Shown: positions 54,570-64,000 of the stretch, in pieces
Position numbering within the stretch: position 1 is the first letter of the stretch
Layout: the number at the start of each line of letters is the position of its first letter
Assembly: GCF_013618625.1 (NCBI RefSeq)
Contig: NZ_JABRWO010000014.1
Location: 124,001-188,000 of the forward strand
DNA from: Bremerella alba
GTDB taxonomy: Bacteria > Planctomycetota > Planctomycetia > Pirellulales > Pirellulaceae
Length of the DNA: 64,000 nt
Direction of reading: 5' to 3'
Position numbers and translations under genes: made by a program
Notes under the pieces: generated by a model
Seen by the model: the letters and a program-made list of their open reading frames with translations, nothing else
Database searches by the model: none
What the model was told of the DNA's origin: nothing

Positions 54570-55907
54570 CTAGTTGGACGTTTGTTCTTGGACGGCGTAC
54601 AAAGTGTCGCCTGTGCGAAAGATCAGATAAGGGGGGACGGCGACAACGGAGTAAATGATCTCGGTTGACGAGCCTTCACCCTCTTTATCTTCCTGGGTGG
54701 CCCATAGCGAGTTTTCTGCGATCGCCTTGCCGGAGGTCATGTCAATGATCGATGTCGTCCCTTTCGAGCCGAAGATGTACAGCAGCTTTCCTTGCTGCAG
54801 AGGTGTTGCCCACACACCGCCAGCGGCTAGACGGGCCGTGGTAGTTTGCTCGCCGTTTTCCAGGTTGACGCCAAACAGAACTCCGCTTCGGTTAACAAAC
54901 CAAGCGGTGCCATCGGCGACTACAGGGCTGCCAAAGCTGGACTTCGCTTTTTCGGCTTGCCATACAAAATCGGCCGAGTAGGTTCCGTCGTCCTGTTTGG
55001 TAATCTGGATCACGCCGTTGGACGTGCCGTCGGTTTGGACGGCCGCTTCGCCGCGCCCTTCCGAGGCACCGATCAGGAATCGGCCCTCACCTAGGGGGGT
55101 CGGCGTGCAAGTTGTGTTGTTGGCGATCTGATCGAATTGCCACAGTCGATCACCGGTCTCGGGATCGAATCCGGCGATCTTGCCGCTCGCACTGCACACC
55201 AATTGCATGGTATCGTCCACAGGGATTAAGCGTGGCGTACTCCAAGAGGTTTTGCCTAAGCCGGCTACTTTCCAGATGGTTTCTCCGGTCGACTTATTAA
55301 GTGCCGCTAGATAAGGCTCTTCCGAGCGTTCGACCCACACGAACACGAGCGACTCATTTTGTTCGAGTGAGGAAGCAAGTCCGTGCCGCGAGGAAATCGG
55401 ACCGTATGCGTCGACTAGATCTCTTTTCCAGCGAATTTCCCCTTCTTTGGTAACGGCAACGACCAGTCCACCTTCGTAGTAGGCGATGTAACCGGACTCA
55501 TCCGCGATGGGGGTCGGTGCGGCGCGGCTGACGTACGAGGTGTTTTCGATGGGGCTGGGATTGGTGAACTCTTTTTGCCAGAGCTTTTCCCCTTTTTCCA
55601 GCGAATACGCGATCAGGTGATAGTTTTCTTTATTCGGACCGCTGGTCGACGTCGCGATGATCTGACCATCGGTCACAATCGGAGTCGATTGTCCATAGCC
55701 CGAAATGTCTGCTTTCCATGCAATATTATCCTCAGCGGACCAACTTCTGGGTATCCAATCGCCGGCGACTGACATTTGTCCGCCATTTTGAAAGGAAGGC
55801 CAAGCGGTTGCTCGAAATTCCTCGCCAACAGACTTGCTGGTGAGAAATAGAGCAAACGAAGTTACCAGAACGAAGGAGGTTAAATGATGGACCAACTCGG
55901 ACTTCAT
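54570..55907 (-). CDS. Exported PQQ-like beta-propeller protein
   Basis: 445 residues from the ATG at 55907 (AGGTATCC upstream); longer frames to 56006 lack a signal peptide. Signal peptide at about 5-28. The rest is an eight-bladed PQQ-like propeller with repeated tryptophan-docking blades (GEKLWQKEF, GEIRWKRDL, GETIWKVAG, GDRLWQFDQ). In planctomycetes such proteins are numerous; no PQQ or catalytic residues are evident, so it is likely a scaffold or sensor. It is first in the envelope operon. Confidence 0.85.
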   Translation of the reverse strand: MKSELVHHLTSFVLVTSFALFLTSKSVGEEFRATAWPSFQNGGQMSVAGDWIPRSWSAEDNIAWKADISGYGQSTPIVTDGQIIATSTSGPNKENYHLIAYSLEKGEKLWQKEFTNPSPIENTSYVSRAAPTPIADESGYIAYYEGGLVVAVTKEGEIRWKRDLVDAYGPISSRHGLASSLEQNESLVFVWVERSEEPYLAALNKSTGETIWKVAGLGKTSWSTPRLIPVDDTMQLVCSASGKIAGFDPETGDRLWQFDQIANNTTCTPTPLGEGRFLIGASEGRGEAAVQTDGTSNGVIQITKQDDGTYSADFVWQAEKAKSSFGSPVVADGTAWFVNRSGVLFGVNLENGEQTTTARLAAGGVWATPLQQGKLLYIFGSKGTTSIIDMTSGKAIAENSLWATQEDKEGEGSSTEIIYSVVAVPPYLIFRTGDTLYAVQEQTSN

Positions 55908-56325
55908 GAAGGATACCTGGCGCATGTTGGTTAGTGATGATCTCTCAACCGCGACTTCGCAGTCTCCGGGATATTCACGCAGTCTTAAGGCGTGACCAGT
56001 GATCAAGAGATAGAAGGAAATACAGCATCCTCAAGAAACTACAATTCCCGCAGAAGGTCTACGCGATTGTGTGGTGAGTGTGCCTGGACGCTGGCAAAAG
56101 AAGCTGGCGGCAACCTGTTGTTGATATTGAATCTCAGTACGGATATAGGATATCAGCCCTGGCGCCGCTTGCAAGAGCCTTTATTGGAAAAACGAGTAAT
56201 GCAGACTGAGATTCTAAGTCCTATCTCACAAGGGCTTAAGCAACGAAGTCGTGCCCAGGTCTCTCATATTCTCGCAGGCCGATCAAGCAAATAGTAATCG
56301 GCCTGTCTGTTTGCTAGACGATCAA
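55908..56325. other. Intergenic region, nothing coding recognised
   Basis: 418 bases between the aldolase gene end and the PQQ-like gene start, both minus strand. A plus-strand frame of 100 codons at 55992-56294 looks non-coding (no family, poor composition). The inverted repeat CAGGCCGAT (56275-56283) / ATCGGCCTG (56297-56305) lies 21 bases past the aldolase stop and is a likely terminator without a U-tract. The promoter of the envelope operon should lie in the left part. Confidence 0.5.
56275..56305 (-). terminator. Probable terminator of the pgi-aldolase operon
   Basis: Perfect 9-base stem CAGGCCGAT / ATCGGCCTG with a 13-base loop, starting 20 bases past the aldolase stop on the minus strand. 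No U-tract. Confidence 0.55.
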
Positions 56326-57227
56326 TTACGTCTTGGATGCGTCGTAAATGCTCTGGATCGATTGATCCAACATGGTGTCGAATTGGTCGTCCGATTGTTG
56401 GGCAGTCATGCCTTCGCTAAGTGCTCGAGAAAAGCTCGCGACGACGCCGTGGTTACGGCTTAGTCGCTCATTGGCCTCATCGCGAGAGTAACCGCCGGAC
56501 AAGGCGACGACTTTCAAAACCTGAGGGTGCTCGACGAATGCCCGATAGAAGTTGTCTTCTTCAGGCAGCGTAAGCTTCAGCATTACGAATTTGTCAGCAG
56601 GAAGCTCACCCAGATGTCTGGCAATATTCTCCTTTAAGAGTGCTTCCGCTTTGGCTTTCTCAGGGCTGTGAATATTGATCTCCGGCTCGACAATTGGCAC
56701 CAAGCCTGCCGCGATGATGGTCTGGGCGACTTCAAATTGCTGATCGACGACTTCTTTGATGCCAATCGGATCGGCTAGTTTGATGACCGATCGCATTTTG
56801 GTTCCGAAGATGTTTTTTGCCTTGGCCCGGGCCAGAAGCTCATCCAGTTGCGGCATCGGCTTCATCATCTGGACGCCTTTGTCCTCGGCGGCAAGCCCTT
56901 TGTCGATCTTTAAAAGCGGTACAACCTTTTTCACATTCCAGAGGTAATCGGCCGTAGGCTGGTCTTCGATCTCGCGATCCATCGTGTTCTCAAACAAGAT
57001 CGCAGCCAATATTCGATTGCCATTAAAGCTAGGGCTTTCGATGATGCGCGAACGCATTTGATGTACCAGGCCGAACATTTCTTCATCGTTGGTCCAGGCG
57101 TCCTCTTCGATGCCATAAGCATGCAATGCTTTGGGAGTGCTTCCACCGCTTTGATCGAGCGCGGCAATGAAGCCAGGGACGGTTTTGAATTTCTGGAACT
57201 GTTCGCTGGTGGTATCGATAACAGTCA

Positions 57228-57228
<1 letters not shown>
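56326..57228 (-). CDS. fda: Fructose-bisphosphate aldolase class I
   Basis: 300 residues, similar in size and sequence to the bacterial class I enzymes of Staphylococcus type. The N-terminus GFIAALDQSGGSTPKAL, the segments DKG, KMRSVI, PIVEPEINIH, and MLKLTLP with the Schiff-base lysine are intact. It splits fructose 1,6-bisphosphate in glycolysis, or runs in reverse. The ATG overlaps the pgi stop by one base (TGATG) with ribosome site GGAG, so the two are coupled. Confidence 0.95.
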
Positions 57229-58871
<1,643 letters not shown>

Positions 58872-59116
58872 GAATTCCTTGTCGTTCAAGCCTGAGCGAT
58901 AGCTGAATGCGATATCTTCGGGTGGAGAATATCTTTCGATCGTCCGTATTTCGTCGGAGAAGTCAAAGAAACGACTTTCCTATTGCTACCAAGATAACCT
59001 TTGTAAGATCGACTACCAGTGGAGCGATGATCTCCCTCGAAATTAGAATGTTTGACCATACCGTCACACATCTTGAATTACGAGAGATGAAGATTGGGTG
59101 ATGTCAGATGGGAACA

Positions 59117-59142
59117 CAGCTCAGAGGGAGTTGTCTGAGCTG
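59117..59142 (-). terminator. Probable terminator of malQ
   Basis: CAGCTCAGA (59117-59125) and TCTGAGCTG (59134-59142) form a perfect 9-base stem with an 8-base loop, 30 bases past the malQ stop on the minus strand. Only a short T-rich run follows. Confidence 0.6.
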
Positions 59143-59172
59143 AGCGTTCGCACCTCAAATGCATCGACTGAA

Positions 59173-60714
59173 CTATGGTTGCTCGATGCGATCTGTTTGC
59201 TTCGTAATTTCCTTCAGTTGGACAAAGTAGTCGCTATCTAACAATTCGTTAGGGCATCGCCAGTTCCAATTGCCGTCGGCCTCGCCGGGGACGTTCATTC
59301 TGGCTTCACCGCCCAAATTGAGCACATCCTGAAGCGGAGCGATTGCCAAGGCCGCGTCTGAGGACCAAGCGGTGCGTATCAATTGCCAGGCCACTTTTTC
59401 CGAGGCAACTGGTTCCATGCCGAGCATGCGCCAGACGATCTCGCGGGCCGACTCGGTTAATTTTTCGTACCATTGGCGGGTTGTCGCGTTGTCGTGCGTG
59501 CCGGTGTAAACTGCGGCGTTGTGGGCGTAGTTCTCAGGCAAGTAGGTGTTGTTCGGATCCCCATCAAATGCGAACTGCAAGACAAGTGTCCCTGGCAGTT
59601 CAAATTGATCTCGCAGTTGGTAAACGTCTTTGGTGATCGTTCCCAAGTCCTCGACGATATACGGCAACGAGCCCAATTCAGCCTGGACCGCCTCGAACAG
59701 TTCGGCGCCTGGTCCAGGAACCCAGGCCCCATCGACGGCCGTGGTTGCCTCGGCGGGCACATTCCAGGCTGCGGCGAAGCCCCGGAAGTGATCGAGCCGG
59801 ATCGCGTCGGTGTATTCGAGTAGCGATCGCAGTCGATCGATAAACCAGCGATAGCCGGTTCGCCGATGAGCCTCCCAGTTGTAAACCGGATTGCCCCAAA
59901 GCTGACCGAGGGCACTAAAGTAATCAGGCGGTACGCCAGCGACGAATTTCGGACGCTTCTCCTCATCGAGCATGAATAGATCGGGATTCGCCCATGCTTC
60001 GCTCGATTCTGCGGAAACGTAAATTGGAACGTCACCTACAATGCGGATATGGTTTGCCCGTGCATGATCTCGAACACGTCCGGCTTGCCCGGCCAGTAAA
60101 TACTGGAAGAAGCGAAACTTGCGGACTAGGCTTTCGAGTTCTTGGTGGGCCAGTTGAATTGCGTCCGCTTGCCGGTTGACCAGTTCTTGAGGCCAGGTAA
60201 GGAAGTCGGCATCGTCGTACTTTACTTTCAACGCGCGAAAAAGGGCGTAGTCCTCCAGCCAATGATGGTGATGTTGGCAGAACTTCTGAAAGCTTGTTAG
60301 CTGTTCTGACGTTGGGGAGTCATTGAAACTTCCCCACGCCTTTTCAAGTAACGCGTACTTGAACGTCGTTACACTCTCGAAATCGACTTTGCCTTCCGGC
60401 ATGCGTGTATCCGCGTCCGTTTCGGAGATCCAACCATCTTCGATCAGCCAGTCAGGACTTACAAGAATCTCGTTGATGGCAAACGAGGAGAGCGGCAAGT
60501 AGGGTGAACCGCCCCGGCCAGTGGGCCCGAGAGGTAGGACTTGCCACCACGATTGCCCATTCTCGCGCAGTAAGTCGAGCCAGCGGATGGCCTCCGGGCC
60601 GAAGTCACCTATCCCATAGGGGCCTGGCAAGGAGGTTACGTGGAGTAGGATTCCTGAACCGCGATATCCCTTGGGAAAGGGAGGGATATGACCCACCGAA
60701 CCATCGTCTGACAT
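59173..60714 (-). CDS. malQ: 4-alpha-glucanotransferase (amylomaltase, GH77)
   Basis: 513 residues from the ATG at 60714, preceded by GGAAATA. GH77 motifs are present: the N-terminal GILLHVTSLPGPYGIGDFG, the nucleophile Asp in AIRLDHFRGF, the acid/base region VEDLGTIT and TGTHDNATT. It moves glucan chains during maltodextrin or glycogen metabolism. It lies upstream of the pgi-aldolase pair on the same strand but with its own terminator. Confidence 0.95.
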   Translation of the reverse strand: MSDDGSVGHIPPFPKGYRGSGILLHVTSLPGPYGIGDFGPEAIRWLDLLRENGQSWWQVLPLGPTGRGGSPYLPLSSFAINEILVSPDWLIEDGWISETDADTRMPEGKVDFESVTTFKYALLEKAWGSFNDSPTSEQLTSFQKFCQHHHHWLEDYALFRALKVKYDDADFLTWPQELVNRQADAIQLAHQELESLVRKFRFFQYLLAGQAGRVRDHARANHIRIVGDVPIYVSAESSEAWANPDLFMLDEEKRPKFVAGVPPDYFSALGQLWGNPVYNWEAHRRTGYRWFIDRLRSLLEYTDAIRLDHFRGFAAAWNVPAEATTAVDGAWVPGPGAELFEAVQAELGSLPYIVEDLGTITKDVYQLRDQFELPGTLVLQFAFDGDPNNTYLPENYAHNAAVYTGTHDNATTRQWYEKLTESAREIVWRMLGMEPVASEKVAWQLIRTAWSSDAALAIAPLQDVLNLGGEARMNVPGEADGNWNWRCPNELLDSDYFVQLKEITKQTDRIEQP

Positions 60715-61161
60715 TATTTCCGATTCCAAAAAGTGGCCAGCGTAAACGTAGGGTTGGGGTACGCCGTCCGTTTTTCTGTGTTAGCGAACTCGCAGATGCC
60801 TAGCAAAGGGGTGTCTCGTGCGTTTCTTAGTGATGATCATTGCAAGCAAACGTTATCATTTGAAGGCTTACAAAAAGAATTTGCCCAGGTTTTCCCGCAG
60901 GAATGTGAAAACAAGTTTGCACGCAATATCTTACGCCGTCTCTATTGTTAAAGAGCCTGCCGTTCAGGTGGTAACAATGGCTTGGAATGCGTCAAAGCAA
61001 GACTCTCAGGAATTGTGCATCACCTTTTCATCTGATACCTTCTGGCATCTACGGCAAGGCTTGCGAGCTTCTGAGTTTATTCCTGCAGAAGTCGTGCCGC
61101 CTATCCTTCCTTGAATACCTCGTCTCTCTCCGTCCCTTCATTTGACCAGGCACTCTAAGAT
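60715..61161. promoter_or_regulatory. Divergent promoter region between malQ and the GntP permease gene
   Basis: 447 bases between two divergent genes. A plus-strand frame of 98 codons (60818-61114) begins with GTG but has no family, no good ribosome site, and a composition unlike its neighbours; I do not call it. No perfect palindrome or clear promoter box was found. Confidence 0.4.
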
Positions 61162-62808
61162 ATGCTCGCGATTGTTCTAGGGATGGTGATCGTCATCTGT
61201 GGCGTTCTCTTCTTACGCATGCATGCCTTTCTTGCGTTGTTTTTTGGGGCTTTAGCGGTAGCGGCGGCAACGAGCTCCCTGTCCGTTTCACAAAGTGTGC
61301 TGCATCGCTCGACGGCCGGCATAGCGGAGATTGATGGGGCTCAGATCGTTCTGGCCGATGTCGAGGAAGGTCTGGCGAAGGAGCCGGGGGCCTATTACAT
61401 CGCGATCGATGCACCAGCCGTAAAAGCCCACCAAGAGCTAAGACTGGTATGGGTAGAGCGATTTGTCGAAGAGGACGGTATTACCAAAGCGAACGTCGCC
61501 CAAGAGCTTCCAGGCGAGATCAATGTCGCCAATGCCCGGTTTGTTTCCCAAGATACGTTTCGAGAAGCCCAGCAATTGGCAGGCAATAGCTCGATCAACC
61601 GAGTGGTAAATGCCTTGGGATCGACGTTCGGCAAAATCGGAATTCTGATCGCGATGGCGTCGATCATTGGTCAGTGTCTTTTAGCCAGTGGTGCTGCCGA
61701 ACGGATTGTACACGGAATTCGCCATGCTTTGGGGGAACGCTGGACTGCGCTTGCTTTTGTGATAAGTAGCTTCGTTTTAGCGATCCCAGTCTTCTTTGAC
61801 ACCGTCTTTTTCTTGATGTTACCGCTAGCCCAGGCCATGGCGCAGCGCACTGGGCGTGACTATTTGAAATATGTCTTGGCGATTGTCGTAGGGGGCACGT
61901 TGGCACACTCCCTTGTACCGCCAACGCCTGGTCCTTTATTCGTTGCCACAGAACTCAACGTAAGTATTGGCGCGATGATTCTCGGTGGTATCGGCGTGGG
62001 GATTTGGGGGGTCGTCGCAGGCTATCTTTACATGCTATGGGCGAATCGTATGTGGCAGATACCATTAAGAATTGAAGCGAAAGAAGCGATCTCCGAAGAA
62101 CCCTCCGCCGAACGAGATTTGCCAAGTTTTGGGTTTTCGGTTCTGCCAATTGTGATTCCCATTGTGCTGTTGGGGCTCAAGACGGTCAGCCAGACGGCCC
62201 TTCCGGCAACGACGAACGAAGTATGGAATTCGGCAATCACCTTTCTGGGAGACAAGAACATTGCCTTGTCGATTGGCGCTCTATTGGCGTTAGCGACCTT
62301 GTTCTGTAAGCCGGCTATGACCTGGGTCGGGCTGGGGAAGTCAGTTCAAAAGGCACTAAGCGAAGGGGGCGTGGTGGTCCTGATCACTTGTGCTGGGGGC
62401 GCGTTTGGCGAAATGATTCGTCAAACGAATATTGGGGCCGCGATCGCCGAGTCGCTTCCTAGTTCGGTCGGAGGGACAGGCCTCTTGATTACCGCGTTCA
62501 TGATTACGGTGATCATTCGCGTGATTCAAGGTTCAGCAACGGTGGCCATGATTACTGCAATCGGAATTGTTGTACCAGTCGCCATGCAGATCGGATTACC
62601 ATTTCACCCGGTTTATTTGGCCTTGGCGATTGGCTGTGGATCGAAGCCACTTCCTTGGATGAACGACAGTGGTTTTTGGGTTATTAGCCGTATGAGCGGG
62701 TTTACCGAGAAAGAAACCCTGAAAACATTTTCCGTTCTGTTGACCATCATGGGGTTGGTGTCGTTTCTGGCGACTCTCGTTTTTGCTATCCTCTTGCCAA
62801 TGGCTTAA
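61162..62808 (+). CDS. GntP-family gluconate/sugar-acid permease with long extra loop
   Basis: 548 residues, about 100 longer than usual GntP proteins (about 440). Two N-terminal helices (1-45) are followed by an extra hydrophilic segment of about 95 residues (48-142), then the family resumes with VVNALGSTFGKIGILIAMASIIG. The conserved segments LVPPTPGPLFVA, GGAFGEMIRQTNIG, VIQGSATVAMITA and GCGSKPLPWMNDSGFWV are intact. It takes up gluconate or a similar sugar acid with protons. The dehydratase gene starts 54 bases later, so the two likely form a sugar-acid catabolic operon. Confidence 0.9.
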   Translation: MLAIVLGMVIVICGVLFLRMHAFLALFFGALAVAAATSSLSVSQSVLHRSTAGIAEIDGAQIVLADVEEGLAKEPGAYYIAIDAPAVKAHQELRLVWVERFVEEDGITKANVAQELPGEINVANARFVSQDTFREAQQLAGNSSINRVVNALGSTFGKIGILIAMASIIGQCLLASGAAERIVHGIRHALGERWTALAFVISSFVLAIPVFFDTVFFLMLPLAQAMAQRTGRDYLKYVLAIVVGGTLAHSLVPPTPGPLFVATELNVSIGAMILGGIGVGIWGVVAGYLYMLWANRMWQIPLRIEAKEAISEEPSAERDLPSFGFSVLPIVIPIVLLGLKTVSQTALPATTNEVWNSAITFLGDKNIALSIGALLALATLFCKPAMTWVGLGKSVQKALSEGGVVVLITCAGGAFGEMIRQTNIGAAIAESLPSSVGGTGLLITAFMITVIIRVIQGSATVAMITAIGIVVPVAMQIGLPFHPVYLALAIGCGSKPLPWMNDSGFWVISRMSGFTEKETLKTFSVLLTIMGLVSFLATLVFAILLPMA

Positions 62809-62862
62809 TCCAAAGCAAGTACATAGTGCTTCGCGAAATCTCCCCAGAAGATTGATTGATCG

Positions 62863-64000
62863 ATGGCATCGAACTCGTCAGACGAACCGGAACTTCGCAG
62901 TAGCCGCTGGTTTGATCCGGACTCCCTGCGTGGATTTGGGCATCGCTCGCGACTCAAAGGCATGGGGTACGACGACGAGGACTACCGTGGCAAGCCGGTT
63001 GTCGCCATTCTGAACACGTGGAGCGACCTCAACACGTGCCATTCGCATTTTCCCGAACGTGTGCAAGAGGTGAAACGCGGCATCTGGCAGATGGGCGGAT
63101 TCCCGGTTGAAATTCCGGTGATGTCGCTGGGCGAGATGATGATGAAGCCCACGACGATGCTTTATCGAAATCTTCTGGCAATGGAAACCGAGGAGGTGCT
63201 TCGCTGCCATCCGATTGATGCGGCTGTTCTGATGGGGGGCTGTGATAAAACGGTGCCCGCGATGATCATGGGGGCCATTTCGGCTAATCTGCCGGCTATC
63301 TTCCTGCCGGCCGGACCGATGCTGAAAGCACGCTGGAAGGATCAAACGCTCGGCAGTGGAAGTGATGCCTGGAAATACTGGGACGAACGTCGTGCCGGCA
63401 ATTTGTGTGACGAAGCATGGGGGGAGATCGAAAACTGTATCGCTCGATCCGCCGGCACGTGCATGACGATGGGAACCGCATCGACCATGGCGGCAATTGC
63501 CGAAGCGATGGGACTCACCCTGCCGGGGGCCTCTTCGGTGCCTGCGGTGATTTCGGAGCACTCTCGCTTGGCCGTTGCCACAGGCCGAAGGGCGGTTCAG
63601 TTAGCTCAAGAGAACCTCCGCCCGTCCGATTTGTTGACCCCTGAATCGTTTGACAATGCGATTGTCACAAGCATGGCTATCGGCGGTTCGACCAATGCGA
63701 TCGTGCATATTATTGCGATGGCTCGCCGCGCCGGATTTGACTTGACGCTCGAGCGATTTGATGAGCTCTCACGCACGACACCAGTCTTGGCGAACGTTCG
63801 TCCGGCAGGAAAGTTCTTGATGGAGGACTTCTTTGATGCCGGCGGGCTGACGGCGCTCTTGAAGCAATTGGGCGAACATATACAAGGTAGCTGCGGGACT
63901 GTGAATGGTTTGACTCTCGCAGATAACATTGCCAACGGGGAAGTGATCGATCCCGACATCATTCGATCAACCGAAGATCCGATTTCTTTGACCGGCGGAA
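62863..64000 (+). CDS. IlvD/EDD-family sugar-acid dehydratase, partial (3' end missing)
   Basis: 379 codons from the ATG at 62863 to the right edge. The iron-sulfur ligands are visible: Cys in LNTCHSH, in GGCDKT and in GTCMTMG. The pattern NTWSDLN, SLGE, PTTMLYRNLLAM and RNLLAMETEEV fits the sugar-acid branch (L-arabinonate, D-xylonate or D-galactonate dehydratases) better than the branched-chain amino-acid enzyme IlvD. It removes water from an aldonic acid to give the 2-keto-3-deoxy acid. Paired with the GntP permease it points to catabolism of an external sugar acid. Confidence 0.9.
   Translation, partial: MASNSSDEPELRSSRWFDPDSLRGFGHRSRLKGMGYDDEDYRGKPVVAILNTWSDLNTCHSHFPERVQEVKRGIWQMGGFPVEIPVMSLGEMMMKPTTMLYRNLLAMETEEVLRCHPIDAAVLMGGCDKTVPAMIMGAISANLPAIFLPAGPMLKARWKDQTLGSGSDAWKYWDERRAGNLCDEAWGEIENCIARSAGTCMTMGTASTMAAIAEAMGLTLPGASSVPAVISEHSRLAVATGRRAVQLAQENLRPSDLLTPESFDNAIVTSMAIGGSTNAIVHIIAMARRAGFDLTLERFDELSRTTPVLANVRPAGKFLMEDFFDAGGLTALLKQLGEHIQGSCGTVNGLTLADNIANGEVIDPDIIRSTEDPISLTGG

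Noticed and set aside
55992-56294. 100-codon plus-strand open frame in the gap before the PQQ-like gene
   Set aside because: No recognisable family, no ribosome site, composition unlike the neighbours, and it overlaps the likely aldolase terminator.
60818-61114. 98-codon plus-strand open frame in the malQ/GntP divergent gap
   Set aside because: GTG start without ribosome site, no family; a promoter region is expected here.
62863-64000. IlvD of branched-chain amino-acid synthesis
   Set aside because: The NTWSDLN and LYRNLLAM patterns and the GntP neighbour point to the sugar-acid branch of the family.

Overview
The window looks like chromosomal DNA of a planctomycete, most likely a Pirellulaceae-type organism (Blastopirellula/Bremerella/Rhodopirellula relatives). 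This is inferred from gene content: two secreted SHD1-domain proteins, FHA-linked kinases, a Kelch/EF-hand secreted protein, a PQQ-like propeller, TAT-exported isomerase-like enzymes and a very large fatty-acid-synthase-like PKS. No rRNA, tRNA, CRISPR array, insertion sequence or phage gene was recognised.

Layout. 1-2470: start of a large FAD-linked oxidase fused to an iron-sulfur region (runs off the left edge). 2749-5646: two SHD1 envelope proteins. 5918-10152: moxR / DUF58 / DUF4129-type membrane protein operon, then nth, dcd and a TAT-exported hydroxypyruvate-isomerase-like protein. 12649-15255: an unknown protein and the purE-purK pair. 15511-17039: MDR oxidoreductase behind a frameshifted cupin. 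17321-21142: fused 5-oxoprolinase/hydantoinase. 21214-40385: a 19-kb, eight-gene secondary-lipid cluster, all on the minus strand. 40853-44101: MBL-fold hydrolase and a divergent RND transporter. 44114-48265: FHA-kinase / FHA-pseudoprotease / secreted protein operon ending in an intrinsic terminator buried in the RND gene. 48662-55907: an envelope redox or metal module (PepSY membrane protein, ApbE-DUF2271, Kelch/EF-hand, DUF4198, PQQ-like propeller). 56326-60714: class I aldolase, glucose-6-phosphate isomerase, 4-alpha-glucanotransferase. 61162-64000: GntP-type sugar-acid permease and an IlvD/EDD-family sugar-acid dehydratase (runs off the right edge).

The most interesting system is the 21.2-40.4 kb cluster. 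Its first gene encodes a 3591-residue protein that reads KS - catalytically dead KS (chain-length-factor-like) - AT - three almost identical ACPs - a C45/penicillin-acyltransferase-like domain - KR - KR - DH. It is translationally coupled to a phosphopantetheinyl transferase, a Rieske oxygenase and a FabL-type enoyl reductase carrying the enoyl-reductase Tyr-X6-Lys signature. These are followed by a thioester reductase fused to an SCP2 lipid-binding domain, a glutamate-semialdehyde-aminomutase-like PLP enzyme, an acyl-AMP ligase and an HHxxxDG acyltransferase. The PKS has no enoyl reductase or thioesterase domain of its own, so the neighbours supply what is missing: trans enoyl reduction, reductive release as an aldehyde, amination of that aldehyde, and acylation of the amine with a separately activated acid, with hydroxylation by the Rieske enzyme. 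A hydroxylated N-acyl long-chain amine or related amino-lipid is the product I would predict; this is inference from domain content.

Other regions are ordinary housekeeping or metabolic modules, with some local oddities: a degenerate trypsin-like domain that lost its histidine, an evenly spaced Thr-containing repeat ladder between FHA and kinase domains, a GntP permease with about 95 extra residues, and several perfect intergenic inverted repeats.
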